NCBI GenBank assembly: GCA_000499405.2
Contig: HG738137.1
Coordinates: 3,906,001-3,970,000 of the forward strand
Direction of reading: 5' to 3'
Length of the DNA: 64,000 nucleotides
From: Onchocerca volvulus
Taxonomy: Eukaryota > Nematoda > Chromadorea > Rhabditida > Onchocercidae
The stretch's first letter is position 1. Each line of letters begins with the position of its first letter. The translations under genes and the position numbers were made by a program. The notes under the pieces are model-generated. The model did not search any database. It was not told the origin of the DNA and was given only the letters and a program-made list of their open reading frames with translations. Positions 24,801-37,280 of the stretch are shown piece by piece.

Positions 24801-26528
24801 ACTTATTTACATACATCAACTTTCGAGCTGTAAATCTCAGGTGAGCAACGAACAGTTTTGAAATCTATCTGTATAAATAAAGATGTAAATATTCACTGTT
24901 ACTTGCCGCATAGTGTTTCAAGTTCTTCACTGATCGATTTGAAATTTTGATACAACGTTGCATTCGAATAGGCGTGTATTTTTATAGAGATAAGACGCAT
25001 GTTTAAGAACTTTCGGACATTTAAGATTTTGAACAAATGAACATTTACATTTTTATTTATATAGATTAGCTAAACCGGCTACGCTTGCTTGACCGGGTCC
25101 AATTAGTGATTAAAATAAAAATTAAAGCTTTAAAGTTTTTGTATTTAAATCTAATGATTTCTTGAAATAATCCTTATTGATTTCAGCAACCTTTTTCTCG
25201 CCTAAAAGGTCTTATGACGGCTTTATCATTCCATCCATGTGAGCCACTTTTATTTGTTGGAACGCAGAGATACATACGAATTTATGATTTGGCCAAGTGT
25301 CAGTTGAAGAAGAAGATTATGACCGGTTCGCAGTGGGTGAGCTCTATGCATGTTGATTTTCGAGGAGATAATTTGTTTGTTGGCGGCCATGATAGAATTT
25401 TTTCGTGGATCGACTTGCAGCTTTCTAGTAAACCATGGAAAAGTGTCAAACATCATACGGCTGCTATTCGTGCAGTTACGCAGCATGCAAGGTTTGTCTG
25501 CAGCTGTTCTAATTTTTCCTTTTTTTTTTCAGTGGCAACAAGTGATAGTGAAACCTATATTGAGGCATAATTATCTTAATAGGCTTTTATCTTTTCATTA
25601 ATCTGTAGATTCTGGGTTGCTTAAAATACTCTAAATATCCTATTGTTTACAAAAATTGGAAGTATACTACCATTTGTTGAAGTGTGACAGGATTATATAT
25701 CCTATACTTGATGGTCTACCGAAATGAGAAATATCTCGTTGAATTTAATGCCTTATTTCTCATAAATTGAGGCCCCAAAAAAAAGAAAAAAAAATTTTCT
25801 TCCCATTTTGAAGTATGGTAATTAGTTTTATTTTTTTGTTTTATAATTTTGGTTCATTTTTTTTTTTGTAATTTTTCTTTTAATTTTTTTCTTTTTTTTT
25901 TTTTTTTTTTTTAAGCATATGTTTTATTTTTGTAGTAGTAGTAGTAAGCCCAAAAAGGGCGAATGATATAATATTATTAGACGATTTATATTTTTTATTC
26001 ATAAAATTAAAGTTGCATTTTCTTCATTATAAAGATTTCGATCTAGCAAACTTTGAGAATGTGATCATTTGCTCGTTGTTTCTGATTTATTTAAATAATT
26101 TCCTGATGCAAAATATTTTAAAAATGTCAGATTTTGCTACACCTATATTTGTTTTTTTTTCTTTTTTTTTTAGAATTTTTTGTTAGCATTGAAAAGAAAA
26201 TAACATATTTTTTTCTTTTAAATTATTGAAAAAATGATTCTACAATTCTGAATATTCTGGCAGAAATTTTTTGATAATTTTTCAGGAAGTTTTTTGATTT
26301 TTCAGATATCCATTAATAGCAACTGTATCGGATGATTCAACTGCAGTTGTGTATTATGCCCGAATTAGTAGCGATCCATTCAAAGAGAATGAATTCGTAC
26401 CAGTACGAAGGTTGCGTACCCAAACAGCTCAGAGAAATGGTCTTTCAATTTTAGCTGCAATATTTCATCCTTCACAACCATGGCTGATAACTGCACATGT
26501 CGATGGCTCGATTGCTTTATTCACTTAA
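21885..26528 (+). CDS. BOP1: BOP1, ribosome biogenesis WD40 protein
   Basis: Central subunit of the nucleolar PeBoW complex (PES1-BOP1-WDR12) needed for 28S/5.8S rRNA processing and 60S assembly. Twelve exons give 642 aa: 21885-21965, 22092-22243, 22520-22743, 22849-22916, 23009-23176, 23300-23446, 23588-23668, 23811-23939, 24253-24492, 24730-24840, 25187-25491, 26306-26528. The BOP1NT domain (about 26-300) has [48 protein letters not shown] and [15 protein letters not shown]. The WD40 propeller follows ([12 protein letters not shown]...GTLRLW to [20 protein letters not shown]). Only 24 residues precede the conserved DEED, so the acidic N-terminus of the human protein (746 aa) is missing or lies in an unseen exon. 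All phases agree. Confidence 0.96.
25890..25913. repeat. T-rich homopolymer tract in the last BOP1 intron
   Basis: A run of T residues interrupted once, within a 0.8-kb intron (25492-26305) that holds several other poly(T) runs and a GTA repeat at about 25933. No coding sense was seen in this intron. Confidence 0.7.
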
Positions 26529-27360
26529 TCTAATTAATAATACAATTGTGAAAGCTACCATTAATTTCTTGTATCATTTGTCGGATTCTTTCCTAGTGAT
26601 ACTCGTGGTCGGTAAAATGATTTGTTAGTAATATCCTTTTTACATGTTATTCCACTGAGGAATTTGCATACAACTGCTATGGAAACCTACTGGTCGAAAA
26701 ATAGTTCTTGTCTCTGTTTATTGTTTAAGTTTTGTTAACTTCGTATTTGTATATTCAAGATTAAAGTTTTAAAAGAAAGGCTGACATTGAAATTCTTATC
26801 CTTTGAAACTCAATTCACTGTCTTGGATTGCCAAAATCTGAGACCAGTTCTAATAATTTACGATCTAACACAGGGGATATTCTGTTAAAGTGATATATAA
26901 TATTAAAAGATGTAGAAAGTTATGGTACATTACACTTTATGTTTATGCAACTGTTACAACGTCCTTAATTCTTGCCGATATTTAATACTTTGTCTAAAGG
27001 AAACATAAATTTCATTATGGACAACACTGGAATTAAAAATATTTTAATATAAACAACTAAACAATGGAAGAACTATTAACAAAATATTTTTATGTTTGTT
27101 GGAATTCAAGTAAAGTATTTCTGCAATACGCTAGTCAAAGTGCTCTGCACTTGAATTAATTGAATGAATTCTTATTTAAATGGAATAATTTATCAGCGTA
27201 TTAGTTGGTTTTATGCCGCTTCTTCGTGGATGTAATCTATGCAAGAGGGGTAGGACTTCGTCAGAATTTAATGTGATTCAGAGGCTAGAGCTTCGTTTGA
27301 TTATCGTGAAGTTAAAGCTTCGGATTACTTGCTTCGAGTTCAAATTGTGATACTTAAACC
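26529..27360. other. Convergent 3' flank between BOP1 and NOAH-1-like gene
   Basis: Two 3' UTRs must share this 832-bp stretch. ATTAAA-like hexamers occur near 26760 on the plus strand. No further gene recognised. Confidence 0.5.
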
Positions 27361-30300
27361 TTAGTATTTCTTTTTGTAGTTTCCTGTTAGCCTTTGGAAT
27401 ACATAATGAGCAACAACAATAGCTTGCACGGTTGTGATAATAAGAAGGAGGCCAACAATGCCAAATAACGATATTTTTGACATACATAGCTGTCCTGGTA
27501 AGGCGGCTATTGTCATCTCCGGTTCCTGCAAATGATTTTTTTTAATTTAGCAAATTCAAACATTCAATAATTGTGTTGGAAAGTGGAAAAATAGATAAGT
27601 TGGACTTCTCGTAAAAAGTCGAAAGTTTGCGATCGTGCAAGGGCTGCTGGTTCGGCAACTTGCTGAAGAGGATCTATCACGATTAGAGATGTTGTAGCTT
27701 GAGCGCGTTTAGGGATTCTATATGTTTCCGTCTCGTCTGGAAAATTAATGTATCAAAAAGCAAAGTATTCATCATGTAGTATAATTTCTAAATCACCGAG
27801 AAGTAAATCTGCAACCATCTAATGTGACGTGTTATACTTCAAAATGTAGGAATACATGAAAGTTCATGCATGTCACTGTCATACGATACGATAACGACGT
27901 TATGTTCTTGCACTTAAGTAATCATTAAACGTGTGATTCTCGTAAAGTATCGAGAAAGCCAAAACGCTGAATGAATCGACGTAATCCTTCAGCAACATTG
28001 ATTTTTTAACGCCCTGACTTACAATCAGTAATTAAATTGGTTGTGCTGCGCTTCTTTCGACCGTGCGATTGTTTTTGTTTCTTGCCGAGTTGACACATCA
28101 CCTAAAATCATAAATCTAATTGAAGTTTCATTTCACAATGAGTCGTTTAGGGAAATAAAATCTTGAGTAATTAAGGTGATTGAAGCTTAAGAACTTAATA
28201 TCTCAGTTTATTTATTGTAATGAAAGCCTAGAAGTTTAAATCGTGATATGGCTGACCTCTTTACAACTCTTCATGCAGATATCCAGGTGACATGTTATTC
28301 TGACTACATTAGATGAATCGAATCGGAACGCTTGTAAATGTGCTATCTTTACTGCAGAGGACATTACTTCGATCGGATCTGGCATAATTTTCTGCGATAC
28401 AGCTGGCGTTGGGCAACTGAAATGTATTTTCTGAGAGAATGGTAGTAATAAATAAGAAGAGAAATAATGTTTTCGGTGTTAAAAATAGCTTTAGTTAATT
28501 AATTTAAGAAAAAGATCCATCTATTTCTTTCGTGTATGCAACATAGATTGACTTTATCATTGCAATCATAAATTTTGATCAGTTTAATTTTTGAATAAAG
28601 TAATCACCCATCCGCAATGAGCTGTAAATTATCTTCAGAATCCAGAGTACTAGTTCCTGGCTCAGCAAAACAATCTCGAACGAAGAAGTCCAGTTCTTCA
28701 TCCATTGCCATCATTTCCCAACGCAGCTGCAGAATGTCACCCAATTTTGCCTAAAAAAAAAAAGCAACAAAACCAATATTTTTAGATTAAGTAAATTATA
28801 AATTAAATTTTTAAATTATCACTTGTAGAACAGGTTGATATTCTCCTTGTCCACTCAACATCTGCATCAACACTGGAGTACCAAGTTCAATTTTTCCATG
28901 TGGTTGGATAAGAGCTGCGTCAGGACCGCTGAAATTTTTTCATATATCGCCACCTTAAAGCATTACATTGTCTTTATTTCACATCCATAAACAAATGACC
29001 TTTCCTGCTATCTAAAGTAATACTTAAAATTCAAATTATAGATTACTTACTCAATTGTAAGATTGGCACCAGCAGTGACTTTTCCACCGAGCATTGAGCT
29101 ATAATCACAGCTTACTTCAAAAATTTGATCCATGGAAGTTACCAGTCCGGGTATACCTAAGTTATTCGTCTGGACAACCACCGTTGATTTATAAATGCCA
29201 TTATTCTGAAAGCAGTATCACCTGGAAATAAAAACAATTCCATAGTCCCTTCCAATTTGATAGCCTTGTGACTCTGAAACTGTTTTAGAGGTGCTTACTT
29301 CCTTGCTTACTTACTTGCTGAAGAAGAGCCTAAAAATTTTTCATAAAACATCTCTTTGAAACTGCTCTAAATATCATAGTAATTTTCATCATTTTTTTGC
29401 AATATCACATATCAGCTTTGATTGAACAGAAGAAAGAACGAATCAAATTTGAATAATGATTGGCCTAGGCTCCTATGAAAGCATTTCATTCTCTAAATTG
29501 CATCACAAAATTATACCATATCCTGGATTCCGCAATCCCTTTGTAGTTCTGGAGCTTGTCGTCGTATACGCAACTCATCGGTGGGTTTACCCACTTTATC
29601 ACCTGAGGTTTTTGTTTGTTTAGGAATATTCGCTCTGTTAGTGGCAACTTTTTCGTCAGCTACCATTTTCGAACCAAAATTCGACGGCAAACCGATTACT
29701 AGTGTAGCACTTTCACTATTCGCAACCTCTACCCGACAGGTTTCATATTTATTTTTAACAAAGACCACTCCAGAGAATGGTTCGGTGTTTCTCACCTGCA
29801 ATTTAACTCTCAGTATATTCGATGCATTTACAGTTCAAGAATAATCGATAACCTAAACGGTAAGATAAATCACACATTCAACCCATTGCTATGTCAAATA
29901 TATTAATTTAGTCTAGATAACCTGCACTTTGATGCCTTCATAATTACAAATTGTTTGTACTGCATCCGGGGCAATTTGCACTACAGGTCTTGAAATTGCA
30001 ACTTTTCCGGATGAAGAAACGGTGAGCTTAGCATCAGCCTTCAATCCTTTTCCGGAAGCCAGAACTGACTTCGCTGCAGCTGCAGCTACAAATTCTGGAG
30101 AACGTCGTTGCGCTTCCTGTTCGCGTAGGAAAGGCTTTGTCTAAAAAAGTTTTATTAGTCATTTCCGAGCGAGTTCAATTAATTCCCGGAAAACCCTTTG
30201 AACACTGTTCGAATCTTTCATTTCCATGGAAAGACACAGCTGAGAAGAAATTGTTATTGCGAAAGCTTACTTTTGCCGCGGTAATCTGTGATTTTACTTC

Positions 30301-33300
30301 TTGCTTTTGAGAAGATGAAACGTTTTGAAGGAGATGTTTGGGGACATTGGCAGCAGCGCTGAATTCCGATTCCACTTCTTTCACTTGACAGAGATTTTTG
30401 TAAAAATCTGTGAAATTATTCGGTTTTCCATTTCCTTCGATCTTATCAAACAATTCACAATGACCATTCCTTCTGTTGTAATTTACACCTTCGCAACTGA
30501 AACAAGTTAAATTCTTTCCTTATTTCTGGTGAAAATTATTTCCGAAATCAAATTTCAGGCTAAAGTGTTCGATGCCATCATTTCAAAGCATCCTGCATCT
30601 TCTCAACTATATATTGGAAATTATAAGGCTCTAAAAATTTGTGTTTGATTTTAAACAGGAACGATTTTGAACTGAATGATTCATAGAAGATTTCGGAAAT
30701 AATTGCAATAAAGTGAAATTAACGAATATAAAATGAACCGCTCTGCAGATGCGCAAAAATCGAGACATTTCGTAAGAGCGGTTGTTTCGTAGGTCTGCGA
30801 TGGTATTGCATCATATATACTGTACAAATATCTCGAAAATCGTGTCTCGTCATTTTGTTGTGAACAAATTTTTGTCTCTGAAAAACAAACTGCCACTTCT
30901 TGACCTTTTATCTTTCTTGGATAAGAGTTGAACGATTTGAGAAATGTCCTCTTGGGGGATTTTTTTTATTACCATTGGCGTATAATTCATATTTTTCTTG
31001 ATTTTTTACACGTTAATTCTCAGATAATTTCTGAAAGTATTTGCCTTATCGATGACTGTTTATTTCTTACTTTTTAGCATATCAAAATTCACGAATTATT
31101 CGATAAATAAATCTTTTTTTGAAAATTTAAACACTGGCATGATTGAAATCAAGGAAAATGTATTTCTTGCATTCGGTATTACTAATTCATAGTTCTGATG
31201 CCGCAAATTTATGTCAACGAATTCATCAGATCGTAAAACAGTATTCCACTATTTGCATTGAAGAAGTAACAGCTGTTTCTCTTTCCAACAGTTAATATTA
31301 TGCTTTTCAATGTTGAATTTGAAATCTGTCTCTATAAATACACACAAACCAAATTTTGCGAATACTTACGATCTAGGCAATGAAGGTCGTAGAGATCAAT
31401 GCCCGAACTGACTGCAGGTCGTAAAGTTGTTTTCCCATCAACATATAACAGGTCACAATTAGATGTCTGCTTATTAAAATTAAATGCACGACATTTCTCG
31501 GGAGCCATTTCATAACACCTTAAAATCAACAACAACAGTAAAATTCTCACTAAAAGCACCATTATGCTCTTCTTGCACATGCAATGATACATAACATTTC
31601 GCATGAATGCAGTAATGTGCACAATTCAGCATTTATTGAATATTATCAATAACCTACGCTGATAAGCCCTAGAGATAATCTGATCTTCTAAAAACAAACT
31701 TAGCAGTACAGTCAGCAACCGAATTCCCGGCTGATTGCAAAACATGGACCGATCCTTCGCCTTTAGGAAGTGCTGCGTTGATTGTGCGCACCGTATGTAA
31801 TGATGTACCGTTCGGACAAGTTTCAGGACGTAAATGACAAGTAATATCAAAATAGTCGACCTGAATTTCTAATTAATTCAGAAGGAAAAGGCTTCAATGA
31901 TTTGAACTGCTTTTCTTTTTCTATTGCTAATGAAAAAATGAACAAAATTAATGGAAGAAATGTAGCTGATAAATTTAATCAAAAGTTGCAATAAGTCTTC
32001 TAACTTATTAGAAAATAGACAGTATGCAAAAATATTGTCCTCTGCAAAAGAAAAAAAAAAATTATTTTAAAGTAAATCATTCTGGATTAATTTTAAAATT
32101 CAACCTGGTATTCCTCTCCTTCCGGTATAAATAAATCCGGTTTATTTGCTCGTGTTTCAGCGTTTAAAATACATTCTTGCTCATTGTAATAATACATCAC
32201 AGATTTGCATTCGAAATCTTCTCCAGTTTCCGCTGGAGGACTGAAAATGAAAGACTTGCATTTTCTTATCAAACTATTTTAAAGAATCTTCGTGATCATT
32301 TAAATCAGAAATCAAATGATTTGTTCAGCTTTTATAATAGCATTAAAATTTCAAAAATGGTCTACAAAAGAATTATTGCAAAAATGAGATATCATCATTT
32401 TTACTCTCCTATTTCATCCATACACATATACTTTGAAATATCATCGAAGCTGTTCGATTGAAGTCTACTGAAAAGTATATGAAGCTCTTTCGATTTCTGC
32501 ACATTCGTGATAAGAATGTTGATAACATCACTAACAAACAATTAACTTACTTTGTACACTGATCAAGACACATTGTCACCGATGGTACGTTCTCCATAAC
32601 AAATGCAGCAAAACCAACAAGTATCATTTGTGGTACTCGTTCGAAAGATGGCACATTGCGACATGTACGTGGTGCTAAATTTCGTTAAAATAAATTTGAA
32701 TTGGAGCGAAAAAATTTTTAATTTATTTTGATATGCTAATTGATTGATTATCTGACATTTTCATTAGCAAATCGAATTATCATCGTCATCTTTTAACAAC
32801 AAAAGAAAGAAAAGATTAATTAATAATTTCGTTGCTTTGATAACGTACATGCGAAACACTTTTTCTCATAATATGTAAAACCATCGGCTTTCACCAGATT
32901 TCCACGACCAAGTGGCAAAGAACGTTCATCAGAAAGTATGCAAACGTTGGTTTTCGGATTATGCGTGAATGATTTACAGTTGAAATCGTTGGCCTGAATA
33001 GTTAAAACTTCATCTTTAGCCGAATAAGTTTGCTTTACATCCAGAGCATTGGAAGAAAAGTTTCGTATTCTCGAAATTATCAAAGGAATCATTCCTGTAT
33101 GATCATATTTCTGTTAAGAGTTGATAACGAGCAAATGGATAAATGAATAATAAGCAAGGAATTTAACCCAAAATAGGAATGGCTTAGGTAGTGTGGATTG
33201 ATTACTTTAATGAAAAGCACGCTTAATGATTGGGAATTTTTGAAATGAATTCTTCAAAATTAGATTCAATATTTTGCAAGTAAGAAAGTTTTGAAATTGT

Positions 33301-36300
33301 AAAATTCGAATTTAATTTCCGAATTGAATTGACAATTATTAGTTCATCTTATTGCTCAAGTTGCTTACCGTTGTGGATAGTCGTTGAGTGCATAACGATT
33401 CACAGGATTCAAGATCAGTTATCAGTTGTCTATCAAACTCATTAGCTAATTGGCGATTTGCTACGGCAATGTACTGTGTGACGTATGGAGCATAGCATTG
33501 CGCTGAAATCTATTCAAACTTATCATTACTCTCATTAGGAGCGATCAGATCAGTGACCTCAAAGACTGGAACTGAAAGGTTATTAATTATTTTCAAAAAG
33601 GTCACTTATATATTACTCTCATTTATAATTAGCCTCTTTATTATAAATGATTTTTGTTAAATATTAAAGGATTCATCTCTCAGACGATAGTAGATTCAGT
33701 GGAGTGCGGAATCTTTTTGAATTCACATTCATAAGAATTAATATGCATTTGCTAAGCCGAGGAGATCAGTTTCATCACTAAGACGGGGAAGCATCTACTA
33801 GCAATGAATCCCAGAAATTAATGATAAGACGGAGTTAATTACAAAGTAATTTACATCCAGCGCAGTTGTTGTCCAGGTAAATGACGTTGTCTTCTGATTC
33901 ATCCATGAACAAATCAGGTCGATCCAAACGATCTTCAGTGTTCAAGATGCATTCCGAATCAACCGGATAATACATTATCGATTCACATTCAAAACCGAAG
34001 GAATCAAATGCATTCAAGCAAGCTGCTAGACATAATGATAATGAATCAGCTGACACAACCTACAAGAGACAATTTAAGTTCAATAGAAGGAAAGATATGC
34101 ATAAAATAATAAAAAATTCTGGTTTCTTTCAAAAAAAGTTATTTAAGCAACTTGAAAATTAAAAACTCAATTATTTCAAAATATCAATAAGCACAGTCCA
34201 TATCATAATTTACTTCAATAATGATAGAATTTTGGACATTTTTTTTAGCAGCCTATCGTTGTATACTAAGATCTGTCAATTCTTCATGCTTAATTAGAGA
34301 ATGTCTTTGAAATGAATCCAACCTCGCGAGCAAATCCAACTAAAATTTTCTGTTCGTGTGCATCGAATTGAAATGGAGATGAGCAAATCCGTGCACTCTG
34401 CGAAACGAATTTTATTAATTTTGTAATAAAATTAGAAGCTAAAATATATTTCATGCAAGATGATATGATTTTCTGCTCTCCTCAGGCATTTCTTTTGTGC
34501 TTAAAAATTTTTAGAGAAATACATCATTACTTCATTTATTTATAATATACTCATTCAAGTCTGCATTATCGTGTCAATAAATTGATGATAAGATTATGAT
34601 AAGCCATTAAAATTATTTGAAACTATAATAATGCAAGCATGGACTTTACCAGGTGAATTGAATTCTACTGGAATCGTAACTTGATAAATTATTTACAAAA
34701 ACTATCGCGAAAATTATGAAACAGAGAATTACTTTGGCGCAATTTTTACTCAACAATATGTAATCTTCTGATTGCTCTGCTGGTTCATCAATGCTTGACA
34801 ACAAACTGCAAACTTTGTCTTGATAGGTTATCCCCAAGCACTCCTGAAATCTGCTTGATATTTCTTGCATGCAGGAAACTTGAAACATTGAAAAAATTTG
34901 GAAAATTGAACTAACATCGTTAGCGGAGCAAAGATCAGTACAATCTACAAGATTTTCTACTGAATCCTTTTTCAGAACTTCGCCAGCAGTAGCATTGTGT
35001 CGGAGTAAAAAAACAGGTGATTCGCCATTGCTGCATGCTGGATATGCTGCTGCAATTCAAGCATTCTTTTCATCAAAGTTTTTAGAAATTTCATCTTTAA
35101 AATTTTCAGAAAGTTTGTTTTTTGAAAATCGCTTGTATAATAATTAATTAATAAAATTGTTAGAATAAATTAGGCCAAACGAAGTACTACGCTAGGAAAT
35201 TTTAGAGGTGGTCGAATTTTATTTCTCTCTTTTTCAGTTCTTCATGCTTGAATGAATTAGCAAAAAATTCTTATTCCTTGACCATTCTTTGAATAGTTCA
35301 TTATCATCGATGATTTATGTGATTAATATTGACAGAAAAGTCATTTTTATCATTATTTCTTTCACTATCATTTTGATAAAAGAGAAATGATATTTGCAAG
35401 TTTTTTCGTCTACCACATGCCTTAATTGTACTGCTTCTTTGTGTACTGCGCACCTTTCAGGCTTTAAGTAATATTAATGTACAAAAAATAAGTGAAGATA
35501 AACTTTGCTGTAACAGTGAATGACATCAAATGTCCATATTAAACATTGCGAATTTTTCTCATTAAAATTAGCCAAAGATAAGATTTTTACAGCATTAAAT
35601 TGCTCATTAGAAGAAAAATAACCCAATTTTCAAGTGAAAAATGGCTTATTCGCTGATCATTTTTCTCAACGCATATAATCTAAGAAAGGATCGTATCACC
35701 GTCATCAATAGAGGTCAATTTCGAAAATTAATTCAATCACTCCACTTTTTTTTTTCTGCAAAAAGTGTGTCATCCGATTTTTAGAAATGCTTTAATGTTC
35801 AAATGGTAAAACATTATTAGCTCTAAAAAGCGACTAATTATGCTGATTCTGATTTAAGTCATGAGCATTAATTAAATCAAGCATTAATATTTTAATTTAA
35901 GTTAAGCATTACGGTCATTAGTTTCATGTCGGAGAATCTTTTTCATTCATTGATAATAATCAAAAAATCATTTTATACATATTGCCTTTATGATACTGCC
36001 ATAAATGATGTAATTCTACGAAAATAGATTGAAATTTCATATAAAGAAAAATGGCGAAGAGATGTCTTCACCTCAATTGTAAGCAGAAATATTCATTTAT
36101 CTTACTGTCCCCATTCTCGTTTTTGAGTAAAGTTATCCTTTTATCGGTTAGGTCATTTCTACGAATATTAATTCGAAACTCATTATTTGAATTGAAAATA
36201 GTCAATAATATTAAAAATTAGACAAGTAAACTAATTTTTGTACTAGATTAGTAAAAACAAACAGTCTGGCAATCATGATTTTTTTTTTTTATGCTCCATA

Positions 36301-37280
36301 AATTAAGTAATTCAAGTTAAAGAAAAGTAGTTTTTAAGGAATTTAGATGAAATATTGAAAAAGCTTCAAAGAACTCATTTTTATAATAGATGTTAGTGAT
36401 TTTTAAAATAGATGGGATGATAGAACAGTTAATTCATGTTTTGCATTCAGGAGAAAATTTTAATGATGAAAATTAAATTTTTCCCAAGAATTGATTTTTG
36501 ATAATTGTGTAGCCAAGCATAAGTATATAATTGATCTTAAAATGAAAGATAATAAATATGCATGAAGAAAAGTGACAAGAATTTATAATCTCAGAGAATT
36601 CGCTCGAAAAATTGTGACAATGGCTTTTGAATTTAGGACTGAAGGGGAGAAGATTTAAAATTTGGATTTGCAACATTTTCATCCAAACAATGTATTTTTA
36701 ATAATAGTAATCGATTTCTTTGTTATTTTCTTTTTTCCTTTACTTACTCTCTTCCAGTAATTAAAAATCTTCGGTTTGGTTAGGACCAATAGCTTCGATT
36801 AAAAACACAAAATGAATTTGAAAAAACGCCGTATTTTGCATGTCATTTTCATTTAATTTTCATCGCCAAGCATATCCGCATGTCTCACACTCTAAGTTGT
36901 TTTAACTTATTATTCATGCTTGAAATACTACCAAAGTTAGAATTAAAAGTGAAAGACTGAAATTGATTAAAACATTCGAGAAATATGGCCATTTGTCGAC
37001 ATCATGTCGTTATGATATTTTCTTTGATGTCATAAATTTTAGTATTTAATAACTTTTAATGGAATGATTTTCCTTGTGCTATTTTATAAAATTTTACATG
37101 AAATTTCTGTGAAACTCGTAGAGAATAGCAATTATAATGAATGGGAATGTGAAAAAAAAAAAAAAAAAAAAACTTACGAATTTCTTGTATTTCAATTGAA
37201 GCGAATGCGGAAAAATATGCAATTATGATGAAGTGGAAATAATAATAAAGAAGCGATGGTGCATCACTGGGAAGATGCAT
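27361..37280 (-). CDS. noah-1: NOAH-1-like PAN/ZP apical matrix protein
   Basis: Apical extracellular-matrix protein, nematode relative of Drosophila NompA, needed in C. elegans for embryonic elongation and cuticle attachment. Twenty-one phase-consistent exons give 1155 aa: 37280-37178, 35049-34733, 34397-34323, 34059-33855, 33502-33369, 33110-32849, 32674-32551, 32240-32105, 31860-31700, 31518-31370, 30877-30739, 30496-30271, 30140-29922, 29795-29517, 29205-29051, 28928-28823, 28750-28608, 28416-28257, 28101-28023, 27736-27606, 27525-27361. Order: signal peptide (1 to about 28); about six PAN/apple modules (36-640, e.g. CLDQCTN, ECKSVMYYY, EKCRAFNFN); ZP domain (about 740-1037; FEVSCDY, ITCHLDICMKSCKE); furin-type site GRKKR ending at 1049; transmembrane helix (about 1117-1142); short basic tail. 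The first intron is 2.1 kb. NOAH-1 over NOAH-2 rests on length. Confidence 0.92.
37152..37172. repeat. 21-nt homopolymer beside the first splice donor of the NOAH-1-like gene
   Basis: On the coding strand this is T21 immediately after the donor GTAAG of the signal-peptide exon. Slippage here would not change the protein but may affect donor recognition. Confidence 0.8.
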
